10,000 bases of DNA from Symbiodinium natans (GCA_905221605.1 CAJNDS010000291.1:26545-36544); one strand, 5' to 3'; counted from the stretch's first letter, positions 1 through 8,151 are shown. The notes: a model not told the origin generated them from the sequence alone. Made by a program: numbers and translations.

Positions 1-96
1 GTTGATGCACAGCAGTATGTCTTTTTTCCCCTGGCTGTCGAAGGCGCTGAACTCTTGTGCTGTCTCGTGCTGAAAGGGCAACAACTAGATACATGA
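1..96 (+). CDS. Possible end of an upstream coding exon (partial)
   Basis: The frame beginning at base 1 is open from the window edge to a TGA at 94-96. It reads VDAQQYVFFPLAVEGAELL and then about a dozen more residues, which has ordinary protein-like composition. The window cuts it on the left, so neither its start nor its full length can be judged. It overlaps the ATG at 93 of the next open frame by four bases, so the two would need a splice event or separate transcripts. I see no convincing donor inside it. It could be the last exon of a preceding gene, or an early exon of gene A read in another phase. A 31-codon open frame can also occur by chance, so confidence is low. Confidence 0.15.
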   Translation, partial: VDAQQYVFFPLAVEGAELLCCLVLKGQQLDT

Positions 97-1274
97 CAGG
101 TCCAGACACAAGCTCCCCAAGTGCCAACGGTTTAGCACCAAAGCAGTGGCGCTTGTTGAAAGTTCTTGGCCCAGTCCCCGGTGATGCCAAAGTCCCTCTT
201 ATCAAGATTCGAGTAACTTGTGTGTCGCGTTTGAGACTGGAGAGTTTCTCACTCTTCAGGGAACTTGACGATCAGGAGCGACATAAGCGGGTCAAGCAGC
301 TTGTGTTTGCCAGGTGTGTGTGTGTGTGTGTTTTGGTGATCGTATGTCGTATCTACATGACGGACCTCATGACCAGGGTCCTTGTTATAAGGGGATCCCT
401 CTTTCTGGGGGTCTATCTCCCTTTTTATCGTAAGCTTCCATGTGAAGGCCGCCTTCCCACTTCCCCCCCCCCCACCTCATGCGGCCCCACACAGGAAGAG
501 TCAGACTCACTAGACAAGCTCTATGAGCTCTCAAGGTACGTCGGCCTGATCCTCTGCGTGTTCGTTATCATTGGCCTGTGTGTCTTCCTTTGGTATTTCG
601 TCATCAAGAACCGCAGCTTGGACTGCTCCAGAGGCCCGAGGTTGTACGAGGTGTAGCGTTTTGGGGATCGCCGAAGTGGTTTTCAGAGGCTTGGAGCGGT
701 GGGGTCTTGAGATCCGTTCAAAAAATTACCCGGGTCAGGGGCTCAGGATGTTTTGGAGCTTGGAGAGGATGTGGTGTTTGACGCCTCGAAGTCTTGCCTG
801 AGTCGGAAGCTTCCCGCAACACCTCCCTGAAGCCCAAGCTCGCGGACTAAATTCCCCCCCTGAGCTGAAGTCCTTGTCCGCTTCTCCCAGGCAAGGAGGA
901 CGCTGGGGGAGCGTGATTGCGGAAGCTTCGGTTTTGCAACTGTTGGGTTTGAGCGGCTACAGTGCCTTTACAGGTTTCACAGTTGCAAGAGCGACATTCA
1001 AGAGCCCTGCGAGGAGGCAGCAACCCAGGCAGCTCAAAAACCTGCAGTGGTGACGACCCCGGCTTGGGCCCCAGAGCTTCGGGTTTCAATCACCAAGTCA
1101 CACCAGTGTTTCTTTCCAAGAAAGTTATTTCGCCATGGCTTTTTGCCAGCTTTCAGGAATGAGCTAAGCGGGCGTGGATTCCGAAGGATTTGTCGGAACA
1201 CTGGCGAAGCGGCGGTTCATCATGTCCTCCTATTCAAGCGGCCGAGCCGATGGAGGGCCAAACTTAGGGTTTAG
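93..1274 (+). CDS. Gene A: putative spliced single-pass membrane protein
   Basis: I do not recognise the family. One frame is open from a TGA at 48-50 to a TAG at 654, with an ATG at 93. Its most protein-like parts are 261-313 (ELDDQERHKRVKQLVFA, charged, helix-like) and 495-650. The second part has a strong membrane segment at 537-605 (YVGLILCVFVIIGLCVFLW and onward), followed by IKNR, so the basic side probably faces the cytosol. A (GT)9 tract and a C11 run at 314-494 split these two parts and suggest an intron. Only an in-repeat donor such as 318, paired with the AG at 494, keeps frame. A second intron, 651-962 (GAG|GTGTAG ... TACAG), is 312 bases long and joins in phase 0 to an open stretch rich in A, E and Q (SDIQEPCEEAATQAAQKPAV). 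That stretch stops at TAG 1272-1274, inside the telomere-type repeat. This model gives about 230 residues. The start, first junction and end are uncertain; the membrane segment is the best-supported part. Confidence 0.33.
318..494 (+). other. Candidate intron of gene A, with GT and poly-C tracts
   Basis: This stretch starts inside a (GT)9 tract at 314-331 and contains an 11-C run at 463-473 just before CACACAG at 488-494. Composition changes sharply from the flanking coding-like sequence. The best-looking donor, CAG|GTGTGT at 314, would shift the frame and give a stop at 511. A donor two repeat units later, at 318, makes a 177-base intron that keeps frame. The stretch also happens to be stop-free in the gene frame, so an unspliced reading cannot be excluded. 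Confidence 0.3.
651..962 (+). other. Candidate second intron of gene A
   Basis: The sequence is bounded by GAG|GTGTAG at 648-656 and CGGCTACAG at 954-962. The gene frame is closed inside it (TAG at 654, TGA at 861). Its 312 bases are a multiple of three and connect two phase-0 protein-like stretches. Short open frames inside this segment lack convincing composition on either strand. Alternative acceptors nearby, for example the AG at 973, would need a different phase. Confidence 0.3.
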
Positions 1275-1328
1275 GGTTTAGGGTTTAGGGTTTAGGGGTT
1301 TAGGGGTTTAGGGTTTAGGGTTTAAGGT
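1264..1328 (+). repeat. Interstitial TTTAGGG telomere-type array
   Basis: About nine head-to-tail copies of TTTAGGG, two of them with a fourth G and the last degraded to TTTAAGG. The G-rich strand is the + strand. TTTAGGG is the canonical telomere unit of many plants, green algae and several alveolates. The array sits between two putative genes with non-telomeric DNA on both sides, so it is interstitial and not a chromosome end. Gene A's open frame runs into it and stops at its first TAG. It could be a scar of end-joining or telomerase-filled break repair, or a promoter-proximal telo-box cluster for gene B. Confidence 0.93.
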
Positions 1329-1644
1329 TTCTCCACAAAAGGGGAAGCCTGCATGTGGAATCTTGTACCCCAGTGCTTGTGTTCCAGAGCTTGACAGCGT
1401 CACGCGGCAACCAAGCCGAAGACTCCCAAACCGCCTTGTTAGGGATTCGGGAGGTTTAGATGAACCCTAGGCCCCCAAAACCCGCTCAAAGGTGCAAGGG
1501 CCTACTGCGCACAGGCGACCCGACCCCCAACAGTTGCGTAGAGAGTCGCACTATGGGACATGCTAACGGTGCCTGAAGAGTCGACGAAGCTTCCCGGAGC
1601 CGGCCTCTAGCAAGTTAAGGCGGTTTAGGAATGGGGGTTGCAGG
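1329..1644. other. Gap between gene A and gene B, no gene seen
   Basis: I find no open frame of protein-like composition, no tRNA-like fold and no clear core promoter here. It contains isolated degenerate telomere-type words, such as AACCCTAGG near 1461. If gene B is real, its promoter and 5' leader must lie in or near this interval. A minus-strand open frame over 1563-1901 is mostly a shadow of gene B's first exon. Confidence 0.5.
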
Positions 1645-2627
1645 ATGGGTTTCTGTTGCTCCGAGGAGGACGCCTTGGAAGAGCAGGAAGACAACGAGAA
1701 TAATGAGAACCCCGAGGCGCGATTTGAGAGGGGATTGAAAGCTCCCGAGAGGGCTTGTAAAGAAATTTGCTCTAAGCCCATGGGTCCTCCGATTCTGCTT
1801 GCACAAAAACTTGCAGAGCGATGTCCCCGAAAAAGGTAGCACCTGTCCCACCTTAATGCCTGGAGCCAGGGGCCCTTCTGCCGAAAGACCCCAACCAACA
1901 TGACAGGGTTAACTGGCGCTGTAGTGAAGGCAGTTCAGGGTCACCCTTGGGTATCTTTTCAGCAGAAACTATTTCAGGAATCCGGATCTCAAAACAGGTG
2001 ATCTTGGACGTGGACGCGAACGTTCCTCTCGAACCCGAAGGTCGCGACTGTGTGATCCTTGAGGTTTAATTTGGTTTTGCAGCGGTGTTCAGGCGCCGGG
2101 GCTTTGTCCGTGCCTTGGCCTCTCGTTTTTGATTGTGCAGGTCTGCGCTTGGCAGCCAAAGAACCGATCTTCGAGGCCGGTGAAGCCCGGGGTAAGCCCA
2201 AATGCTCCCTTGCTCGTCCCCGACGTAAATTCTGAGCCCTGTCGTTGGACTGGAGTTTCGTCATGGGATGCACCATGGGTTCGCAGGGCTCAGTTCATGA
2301 AAGAGCGATGCTTCCCAGCCTAAGGAGCTGGCAATTGTGACTTTCGCACTCTCAGCAACACCACACTGGTGCCTATTGTGTCACGCGCAGCTTAGGAACA
2401 ACCCAACAGCCCAAAGACTCCCTTCGCGCAAAAAAACGAACATGACATATCAGGAAGAGAAGGATGATGAGCCAGCCCCTTTCCTGCGCAGAGATTTGGA
2501 GGTTTGGACTCTTTGTTGTTTGACCTGCGGTTGGTTGCTCTTTAAACTAAGGGACCTCCTAGTAGATCTCGCTGGCTTCCGTATACAAAGCCTTCGCCCC
2601 CGAAGGAGGGAACCTAAGTTGGAATAG
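1645..2627 (+). CDS. Gene B: putative N-myristoylated, acidic-headed protein (four exons)
   Basis: I do not recognise the family. Exons 1645-1835, 1934-2040, 2141-2191 and 2356-2627 join with matching phases (2, 1, 1) through GT-AG introns of 98, 100 and 164 bases. They total 621 bases and encode 206 residues ending at TAG 2625-2627. The protein begins MGFCCS. Gly2 with Ser6 fits the MGxxxS N-myristoylation signal, and Cys4-Cys5 are likely palmitoylation sites, so attachment to the cytosolic face of a membrane is inferred. Residues 7-21 are very acidic (EEDALEEQEDNENNE). Exon 2 reads ISKQVILDVDANVPLEPE and exon 3 LRLAAKEPIFEAGEAR. Exon 4 has WCLLCH at 121-126 (a CxxCH pattern, probably chance), a second acidic run (EEKDDE, 150-155), a short Cys-rich hydrophobic stretch (VWTLCCLTCGWLLF, 166-179) and a basic tail. 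The second intron could instead use the donor at 2064. Each exon is short, so the model rests on phase agreement and composition. Confidence 0.45.
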
Positions 2628-2683
2628 CCTGGGGGCATACATACTGTCTTGCGGGGAATACCTTTTGACCCTGAACCCTTTAA

Positions 2684-2757
2684 ACATACATATATATATA
2701 TATATGTATGTATGTATATGTGGCAGGGACCTCTACGTATGATGTGAATGCTTTCTT
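2684..2757 (+). repeat. AT palindrome plus a diverged half of the foldback element
   Basis: Bases 2684-2711 form a perfect 28-bp palindrome, ACATACA-(TA)n-TGTATGT. The next 45 bases contain AGGGACCTCT and then a block ending GTGAATGCTTTCT. This matches the right arm of the hairpin at 8208-8263, where AGGGACCTCT is followed by GTGAACGCTTTCT, with about 27 of 32 aligned bases identical by eye. The left arm is not recognisable here, so this is a truncated or decayed copy. It abuts the pyrimidine-rich repeat field. Confidence 0.6.
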
Positions 2758-2783
2758 TGGCTATAATAGCAAGTTCTCTTTTT

Positions 2784-3042
2784 GCCGAATGAAGGTGAAA
2801 GAACACAAGCCAATCTCACTACTTTCATCCTCCCTCTTCTCTCTGCTCTCTCCCTTCTAGCTTTTTTCTCTTCTTGTTTTTCTTATGGAGGAGAGAATGC
2901 ATAGCACTAGATGCGCGAAGCGCATGGACGGCAAGGGAGAGAAGCAAGTAGTTGTTTGTTGCATAAGGGAGGCCCACCCTCCCCCCAGGGCAGGGATGAG
3001 TTCCCCTGTTTCCTTACTTTGCGTTCTTTAATCCCTCGCCTG
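2784..3042 (+). repeat. Near-identical duplicate, copy 1 of 2
   Basis: This stretch, from GCCGAATGAAGGTGAAAG to TTTAATCCCTC, recurs at 3828-4086 with only about ten differences by eye. It includes the GCATAGCACTAGATGCGCG block, which I found only in these two copies. Its high identity against a background of diverged repeats marks a recent duplication or gene conversion. Confidence 0.85.
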
Positions 3043-3370
3043 CGTTCAAATTTTTCTGTTCCTTTTTTAACAAAAAGACGAAGACGGTTCCCCTGTCCAC
3101 TTGTGCATGTTCTTTTTATCTACGGGAGTTAACAGAGTGTTTAAGCAAGCTAGATAACAACAAGAAAAAGGAGGAAGCCACGAGCAGAATGTACAAGAAA
3201 AACACGAGGAAGGAATAACAAATAATAAAGACAAAAGCGCCCTTACTCAGTCTCACGGCATTCATCCTCCATGTGGTTCTCTTCTTGCAGAATGAAGATC
3301 GATCCGCTCTTTAATCCCTCCCCTGCGTTCCAACCTTCTCTGTTCCTTTTGAAGGAGACAGAAGGGGTTA

Positions 3371-3720
3371 AATGAAAGGACGAAGATGGTTCGCCTGTCA
3401 ACTTGTGGATGTTCCTTTAACCTTACCCATTCAACGAGAAAAGAACAGACAACAAGAGGAAAACAGCAAACATTTGACAAACGTGCGGTTCCTTCAGGAG
3501 CAAAGGAGTCGGATAATAGGAGAAGAACAGGAAGAGGTAAGCATGAAAATAGGTCACTCTTCTATTTACACACTCTCCTCATCTCTCCTCTCTTCCCTTT
3601 CTTGCCTGTTGGAAGAGGAAAGAGGAAGGAAATAAACAAGAAATATGGGGGACCCGCCCTGATCCTTTCTTCTCCTCTCTTATCTCTCTTCTCTGGCTCT
3701 GTTCTTGCCGGAAAGCGTAC
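3371..3720 (+). repeat. Second duplicated block, copy 1 of 2
   Basis: The block from GACGAAGATGGTTCGCCTG to the TCTGGCTCTGTTCTTGCC phrase recurs at 4091-4411. The run starting ATTTACACAC at 3564 and its partner at 4244 differ at one base in 53. The later copy lacks about 50 bases that include the GGAGTCGGATAATAGG phrase, which shifts the offset between the copies from about 720 to 680. Confidence 0.75.
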
Positions 3721-3827
3721 AAGAAAAATACGAAGGAATAACACATGACAAAGATGAGTGCCCACACTCAGTCTCACTGCACTCATCCTCTAATCCTCTC
3801 TTCTTTCTCTTCTGTGGTTCTCTTCTT

Positions 3828-4086
3828 GCCGAATGAAGGTGAAAGAACACAAACCAATCTCACTACTTTCATCCTCCCTCTTCTCTCTGCTCTCTCCCTT
3901 CTAGCTTTTGTCTCTTCTAGTTTTTCTTATGGAGGAGAGAATGCATAGCACTAGATGCGCGAAGCACATGGACGGCAAGGGAGAGAAGCAAGTAGTTGTT
4001 TGTTGCATAAGGGAGGCCCACTCTCCCCCTAGGGCAGGGATGCGTTCCCCGTTCCGTTACTTTTGCGTTCTTTAATCCCTCCCCTG
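3828..4086 (+). repeat. Near-identical duplicate, copy 2 of 2
   Basis: Partner of 2784-3042 at an offset of 1,044 bp. Differences include a GCGCATG to GCACATG change and small changes in the C-rich run after AGGCCCAC. After TTTAATCCCTCCCCTG this copy jumps directly into the GACGAAGACGG block, omitting about 280 bases present after copy 1. Confidence 0.85.
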
Positions 4087-4090
4087 AAAT

Positions 4091-4411
4091 AGAAGGACGA
4101 AGACGGTTCGCCTGTCCACTTGTGCAGCTTGTGCATTTTCCTTCAAACTTACCCATTCGAGAAAAGAAAAGACAACAAGAGGAAAACAACAAACATTGGA
4201 CAAACGTGGGGAAGAGGTAAACATGAAAAGATATCACCCTGCTATTTACACACTGTCCTCATCTCTCCTCTCTTCCCTTTCTTGCCTGTTGGAAGACGAA
4301 AAGATGAAGGAAATATACAAAAAATATGGGGGAGCCCTTACTCGTTCTCACTGCCTTCATCCATCCTCTCCTTTTACTCTCTTATCTCTCTTCTCTGGCT
4401 CTGTTCTTGCC
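4091..4411 (+). repeat. Second duplicated block, copy 2 of 2
   Basis: Partner of 3371-3720, with an internal deletion of about 50 bases and a small local duplication (GTGCAGCTTGTGCA near 4124). Open frames crossing this block change frame relative to the other copy, which argues against coding. Confidence 0.75.
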
Positions 4412-5240
4412 GAAAGAAAGATGAATGTTTAAGAACCCAAGATCATCTCGTGCCCTTCGTCCTCACTCTCCACTCTTCTCTCTTTTCTCTGGTTTTTGCT
4501 TGCGGAGTAGAGAGTTGCAAACAGACTCACGAAGTCGGTCTTGGGGCTGCGCGCGTTCCCCCACAAACCCCTCGAGGGAGAGAGAAAATAAAACAGAAAG
4601 CTGTTCGTTGCAAAGGGGGTCTCGGCTCCCCCTAGTGACTAGTGCAGGCCTGAGTTCCCTTATTCCCTCCATTTTGTCATAGATGAGACAAGCACATGGA
4701 CGAGAAGAGATAGAAGCAGGCAGTTGTTCGTTGCAAAAGTGGCCCCTCTCAGGGTTGAGTTCCCCTGTTCCCTCCAGTTTGTCTTCTGCAATCCAACTGT
4801 TCTGTTCAGATAGGACAAAGCGGTTCCCCTGTTCATTTGTGCATTTTCTTTTCAACAGACTCATTCAGCGAGAAGGAACAGACAACAGGAGGAAAACACC
4901 AAGGAATGAACAGCAATTTTTTCGTTTTCTTATCGAGGAGACAAAGGGGTCTGAGAACAGGAGACTGGGGTCTGAGAACAGGAGAAGGACAAAGAACAAT
5001 TCAATTGTCGTAGAATACTTTATGCCCTCTCCTTTCCCCCCTTTCTTGCCTTTGGGAAAAAGAAAGAAAGAAGGAAGGAATAAACAACAAATTCTGGGAG
5101 GCGCAACTATTCAATCTCACTACCTTCATCCACCCTCGCCTCTCTTCTTTCTCTTCTTTGGCTCTCTTCATACCGAGGAGAAGAATGTTTGTTTAAGGAC
5201 ACAAATCTCACTACAATTTCCTCCCTGTTCTCTCTGCTCT

Positions 5241-5422
<182 letters not shown>

Positions 5423-5865
5423 GCCTCTTCTCGCTTTTGTCTCTTCTTCTTGTTCTTATGACAAAGATGAGAGAAGGGAGAAGCAGACAGTCGTTCGCGG
5501 CAAAGCCTTCATCCCTCCCCTACATTCCAACTTTTCTGTTCCTTCTGCTAAGGAGAAACAGGGCGTAGACAATAAGGGCAATGTCCACTACTTGTGCATG
5601 TTGTTTTACATTTACACATTCAGCGAGAAAGGGACAAGCAACAGGGAAAACAACAAGTAATTGACAATAGCAACTCCTTTCTTCTTATGGAGGAGCAAAT
5701 CAAGCAAGACAACAAGAAGAAAAAGGACGAGGAAACCACAAGCAGAATGTATTGCTACTTTGCTTAGTCCCTCTCCTCTCTTCTGCGTTTGTCGTTACAA
5801 AGAACAGATACGAGGAAGCAATAACATAATGCGGAGAAGCGCCATTATTCAGCATCACTGCACCT

Positions 5866-6013
5866 AAGGCCAACAAAGAAAACAGGCCCAACAAAGTCCC
5901 ACAACATCGGCTCCTGCAGCTCTCTTAACCAAGACCTACAAAGAAACAAAGTCCCGCAACAGATCGGCTCCTGCAGTCCTCTGAACCAAGGCCTACAAAG
6001 AAAACAAGCCCAT
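5866..6013 (+). repeat. Short tandem repeat of about 57-65 bp, 2.4 copies
   Basis: Copies begin at 5866, 5931 and 5988 with AAGGCC or AAGACC. They share CAACAAAG, CAAAGTCCC, ATCGGCTCCTGCAG and CTCT-AACC blocks. The third copy breaks off after CAAGCCC. No coding frame is preserved. Confidence 0.8.
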
Positions 6014-6300
6014 GGGATTCAGCTACGGCGTTGAGGTTTTTAAGGTTTCAAAGGTAGCGCGTAGATGGCATGTAGATGCTTGAAAGTCTACACATTATAT
6101 AAACCCTAAGCCCAAACCTTAAAACCCACACCCGATGATGTGGGCATGACCTGCAGTCTCTTAAAAACAAACAGGAATAAGCACCACGGAATATGAAATC
6201 AACAGCCGAGGACCTTAAGAATAAGGAATAGTAAAGTTAAGCTCAACCGGTCCCTAGTTGATGTTTGTGATTCAGATATGTCCATTTAGGGGTTCTAAGT
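6014..6300. other. Unique spacer, no gene seen
   Basis: I see no coding frame. It holds a telo-box-like AAACCCTAAG after TTATATA near 6096-6116, a small inverted repeat (TGTAGA/TCTACA near 6070-6094) and CCCACA/TGTGGG near 6126-6143. The TATA-like and telo-box words together could suggest a promoter, but no gene follows in either direction. Confidence 0.4.
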
Positions 6301-6425
6301 AACGCCAGCCAACCGAATCAACCAACCCAAGCAATCAGCGCAACCAACCAACCCAACCAACTAACCGAACCAACCAACACAGCCCAGGAATGAGGAATAC
6401 CGCTAGGAATAGCACAGGAATAACA
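6301..6425 (+). repeat. AACC-type simple repeat and AGGAATA words
   Basis: Bases 6305-6382 are dominated by imperfect CAACC, CCAACC and CGAACC words with no fixed period. Then AGGAATA or AGGAATG occurs four times to 6421. Further copies of this word lie at about 6170 and 6225. The run after it, 6426-6530, holds nothing I can assign. Confidence 0.75.
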
Positions 6426-6530
6426 CATATGAGGTAAAACAAAACCTTTTTGCGTTCAAAAAATCTTTTAGTACTGCTTGGCACAAGAAGCTTAAGCAAC
6501 AGCGCTGAAACAGGATACTTAACCAGAAAC

Positions 6531-6870
6531 ACGTGCGATTTGACTCTTTGGGGAACCCAAATACTCCGGGAGCGGGGCTTGCGGTTTGACTTTTTCGGGC
6601 AGGAATTGAACCCAGAATCTTAGGGACCAGGGCCTGCGATTTGCTGCTTTGGAGGAAAAACTGAACCCAAAATCTTAGGGACCAGGGCGCAAAAAATGAA
6701 CCCAAAATCTTAGGGAGCAGGGCTTGCGATTTGACTCTTTGGAGGAAAAAGTGAACCCAAAATCTTAGGGAGCAGGGCTTGCGATTTGAGTCTTTGGAGG
6801 AAAATTGAACCCACAGGCTTGCGATTTGAGTCTTTGGAGGAAAGATTGAACCCAAAATCTTAGGGACCAG
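6531..6870 (+). repeat. Minisatellite with a basic period of about 55 bp
   Basis: Copies anchored on GCGATTTGA or close variants begin at 6535, 6591, 6636, 6726, 6781 and 6821. A full unit reads GCGATTTGACTCTTTGGAGG, then AAAA-TGAACCCAAAATCTTAGGG and AGCAGGGCTT. Spacing varies (56, 45, 90, 55, 40) because some copies have internal deletions. The minus strand is open across it for 150 codons, but indels change the frame between copies, so I treat it as non-coding. Confidence 0.9.
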
Positions 6871-6919
6871 ACTCTTAGGAGATAGTTTAGGTAGTTTCGG
6901 GGCCTGAAAAAATCACATC

Positions 6920-6979
6920 AACTATCTAAGCTGTCTAACCTCTGCCGGGGAGGTCAGAGGTTAGATAGTTTAGATAGTT
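6920..6979. repeat. Hairpin A of the TAGATAGTT array
   Basis: The arms are 6920-6944 and 6955-6979, 25 bp each with two mismatches, closed by a 10-base loop CCGGGGAGGT. The arms end in ACCTCTG/CAGAGGT next to the loop. The right arm can alternatively pair with the AACTATCTA run at 7019-7045, giving two mutually exclusive folds. Confidence 0.88.
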
Positions 6980-7086
6980 TAGATAGCTTAGATAGTTTAG
7001 GTAGTTCTGGGTCAGAATAAACTATCTAAACTATGTAAACTATCTAGCCTCTCTTGGGGATGGCCCAGAAAGGTTTAAAACTTTCT

Positions 7087-7150
7087 AAACTACCTAAACT
7101 ATCTAACCTCTGCCTGGGGGAAGTCAGAGGTTAGATAGTTTAGATAGTTT
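7087..7150. repeat. Hairpin B of the TAGATAGTT array
   Basis: The arms are 7087-7112 and 7125-7150, 26 bp each with one mismatch, around a 12-base G-rich loop. It is the second copy of hairpin A with a longer loop and different arm mismatches. Confidence 0.9.
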
Positions 7151-7194
7151 AAGTCGTTTCGGGCCTCTACAACTATCTAAACTATCTAAGCTCT

Positions 7195-7925
7195 GCTTGG
7201 GGACGTTTCGTTTGGAGCCTCGTGTAGTAAAGCAAAGGGGCCAAACGAAACGTCCCCAAAACATGCTTGTGGGGACGTTTCGTTTGGAGCTTTGTGTTTA
7301 GCAAAGGGGCCCAAACGAAACGTCCCCAAAACATGCTTTTGGGTACGTTTCGTTTGGAGCCTCGTGTAAAGCAAAGCGGCCCAAACGAAACAACACATGC
7401 TTTGGGAGACGTTTCGTTTGGAGCCTCGCGTAAAGCAAAGGGGCCCAAACGAAACGTCCCCAACACATGCTTTTGGGTACGTTTCGTTTGGAGCTTTGTG
7501 TTTAGCAAAGGGGTTCAAACGAAACGTCCCCAACACATGCTTTTGGGGACGTTTCGTTTGGAGCTTTGTGTTTAGCAAAGGGGCCCAAACGAACCGTCCC
7601 CAAAACATGCTTTTGGGGACGTTTCGTTTGGAGCCTCGTGTAAAGCAAAGCGGCCCAAACGAAACAACACATGCTTTGGGGGACGTTTCGTTTGGAGCCT
7701 CGTGCAAAGCAAAGCGGCCCAAACGAAACGTCCCCAACACATGCTTTTGGGTACGTTTCGTTTGGAGCTTTGTGTTTAGCAAAGGGGCCCAAACGAAACG
7801 TCCCCAACACATGCGTTTGGGGACGTTTCGTTTGGAGCCTCGTGTTTAGCAAAGGGACCCAAACGAAACAGCACAGGCTTTTGGGGAAGTTTGGTTTGGA
7901 GCCTTGTGTTTAGCAAAGGGGGGTT
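7195..7925. repeat. Tandem array of about 70-bp hairpin units
   Basis: Ten good copies and one degraded copy. The ACGTTTCGTTTGG word begins at 7203, 7275, 7345, 7409, 7479, 7549, 7619, 7683, 7753 and 7823, with a degraded copy near 7888. Each unit is a foldback: GGGGACGTTTCGTTTGG, a loop of about 22-25 bases, then CCAAACGAAACGTCCCC, then a linker AACACATGCTTTT. Loops fall into two classes, AGCCTCGTGTAAAGCAAAG and AGCTTTGTGTTTAGCAAAG, with some mixed copies. Two units lose CGTCCC after the right arm and are 64 bp long. The stop-poor units leave long open frames on both strands, but 70 and 64 are not multiples of three, so these are not protein repeats. Confidence 0.95.
7345..7892. repeat. 274-bp higher-order repeat, two copies
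   Basis: Unit spacing is 64, 70, 70, 70 from 7345 and again 64, 70, 70, 70 from 7619. Loop classes and the shortened 64-bp unit recur in the same order, so four-unit blocks were duplicated as a whole. The unit at 7275 and its partner at 7549 extend the match leftwards. Confidence 0.8.
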
Positions 7926-8151
7926 CAACCAATTGGTTGAACCCGTTGAACTGGTTGAACTGGTTGAAAACATCACTTTTCAACCAATGCAACCAGTTCG
8001 ACGGGGTTCAACCAATTGGTTGAACCCGTTGAACTGGTTGAACTGGTTGAAAGCCTCTCTTTTCAACTGGTTGAACTGGTTGAAAACATCTCTTTTTCAA
8101 CCGGTTCAACGGGCTCAACCAATTGGTTGAACTGGTTGAACCGTTTGAAGT
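7926..8151. repeat. Foldback array of GGTTGAACT / GGTTGAACC words
   Basis: Runs of GGTTGAACT or GTTGAACCC alternate with the reverse complement around CCAATTGG centres near 7933, 8013 and 8125. Spacers are GAAAACATCACTTTTC, GAAAGCCTCTCTTTTC and GAAAACATCTCTTTTTC. It is clearly a sister of the larger GGTTGAAAY array, differing in the eighth base of the word and in the spacer. Confidence 0.92.

Larger units (their letters stand above)
6885..7195. repeat. Foldback array of the 9-bp word TAGATAGTT
   Basis: Runs of TAGATAGTT alternate with runs of its reverse complement AACTATCTA, separated by GC-rich spacers such as CCGGGGAGGT and CCTGGGGGAAGT. Two strong hairpins are listed separately. The two hairpin blocks are offset by about 170 bp and share AACCTCTG...CAGAGG flanks, so the larger unit was itself duplicated. 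Confidence 0.92.

Noticed and set aside
1989-2276. 95-codon minus-strand open frame opposite gene B.
   Set aside because: It is antisense to better-supported exons and has a basic, low-complexity composition.
2400-2420. CxxCH haem-binding motif at residues 122-126 of the gene B model (codons at about 2370-2384) as a sign of a cytochrome.
   Set aside because: It is a single short motif in a protein predicted to be lipid-anchored, with no signal peptide and no surrounding cytochrome features. Chance is the simpler explanation.
2450-2806. 118-codon minus-strand open frame.
   Set aside because: It is antisense to the last exon of gene B and runs through the TA palindrome as HIYIHTYIYIYV, a low-complexity artefact.
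3372-3748. Overlapping open frames of 87 and 120 codons.
   Set aside because: Homologous sequence at 4091-4411 does not preserve either frame, and composition is low-complexity.
6096-6116. TATA plus telo-box promoter.
   Set aside because: No gene follows in either direction within the repeats, and such short words are expected by chance.
6403-6855. 150-codon minus-strand open frame with SKSQALVPKILGSF-type repeats.
   Set aside because: It follows the 55-bp minisatellite. Unequal unit lengths change the frame between copies, so the protein repeat is not maintained.
7182-7852. Open frames with repeating TKRPQKHVLGTF or GTFRLEP motifs.
   Set aside because: Unit lengths of 70 and 64 bp shift the frame from unit to unit, so the same DNA is read in different frames. 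Both strands are open, which fits a stop-poor repeat and not a protein.
7195-7925. Possible CRISPR array (regular repeats with spacers).
   Set aside because: The spacers are not unique. They fall into two loop classes plus a constant linker, each unit is an inverted repeat, and the setting is eukaryotic with no cas genes.
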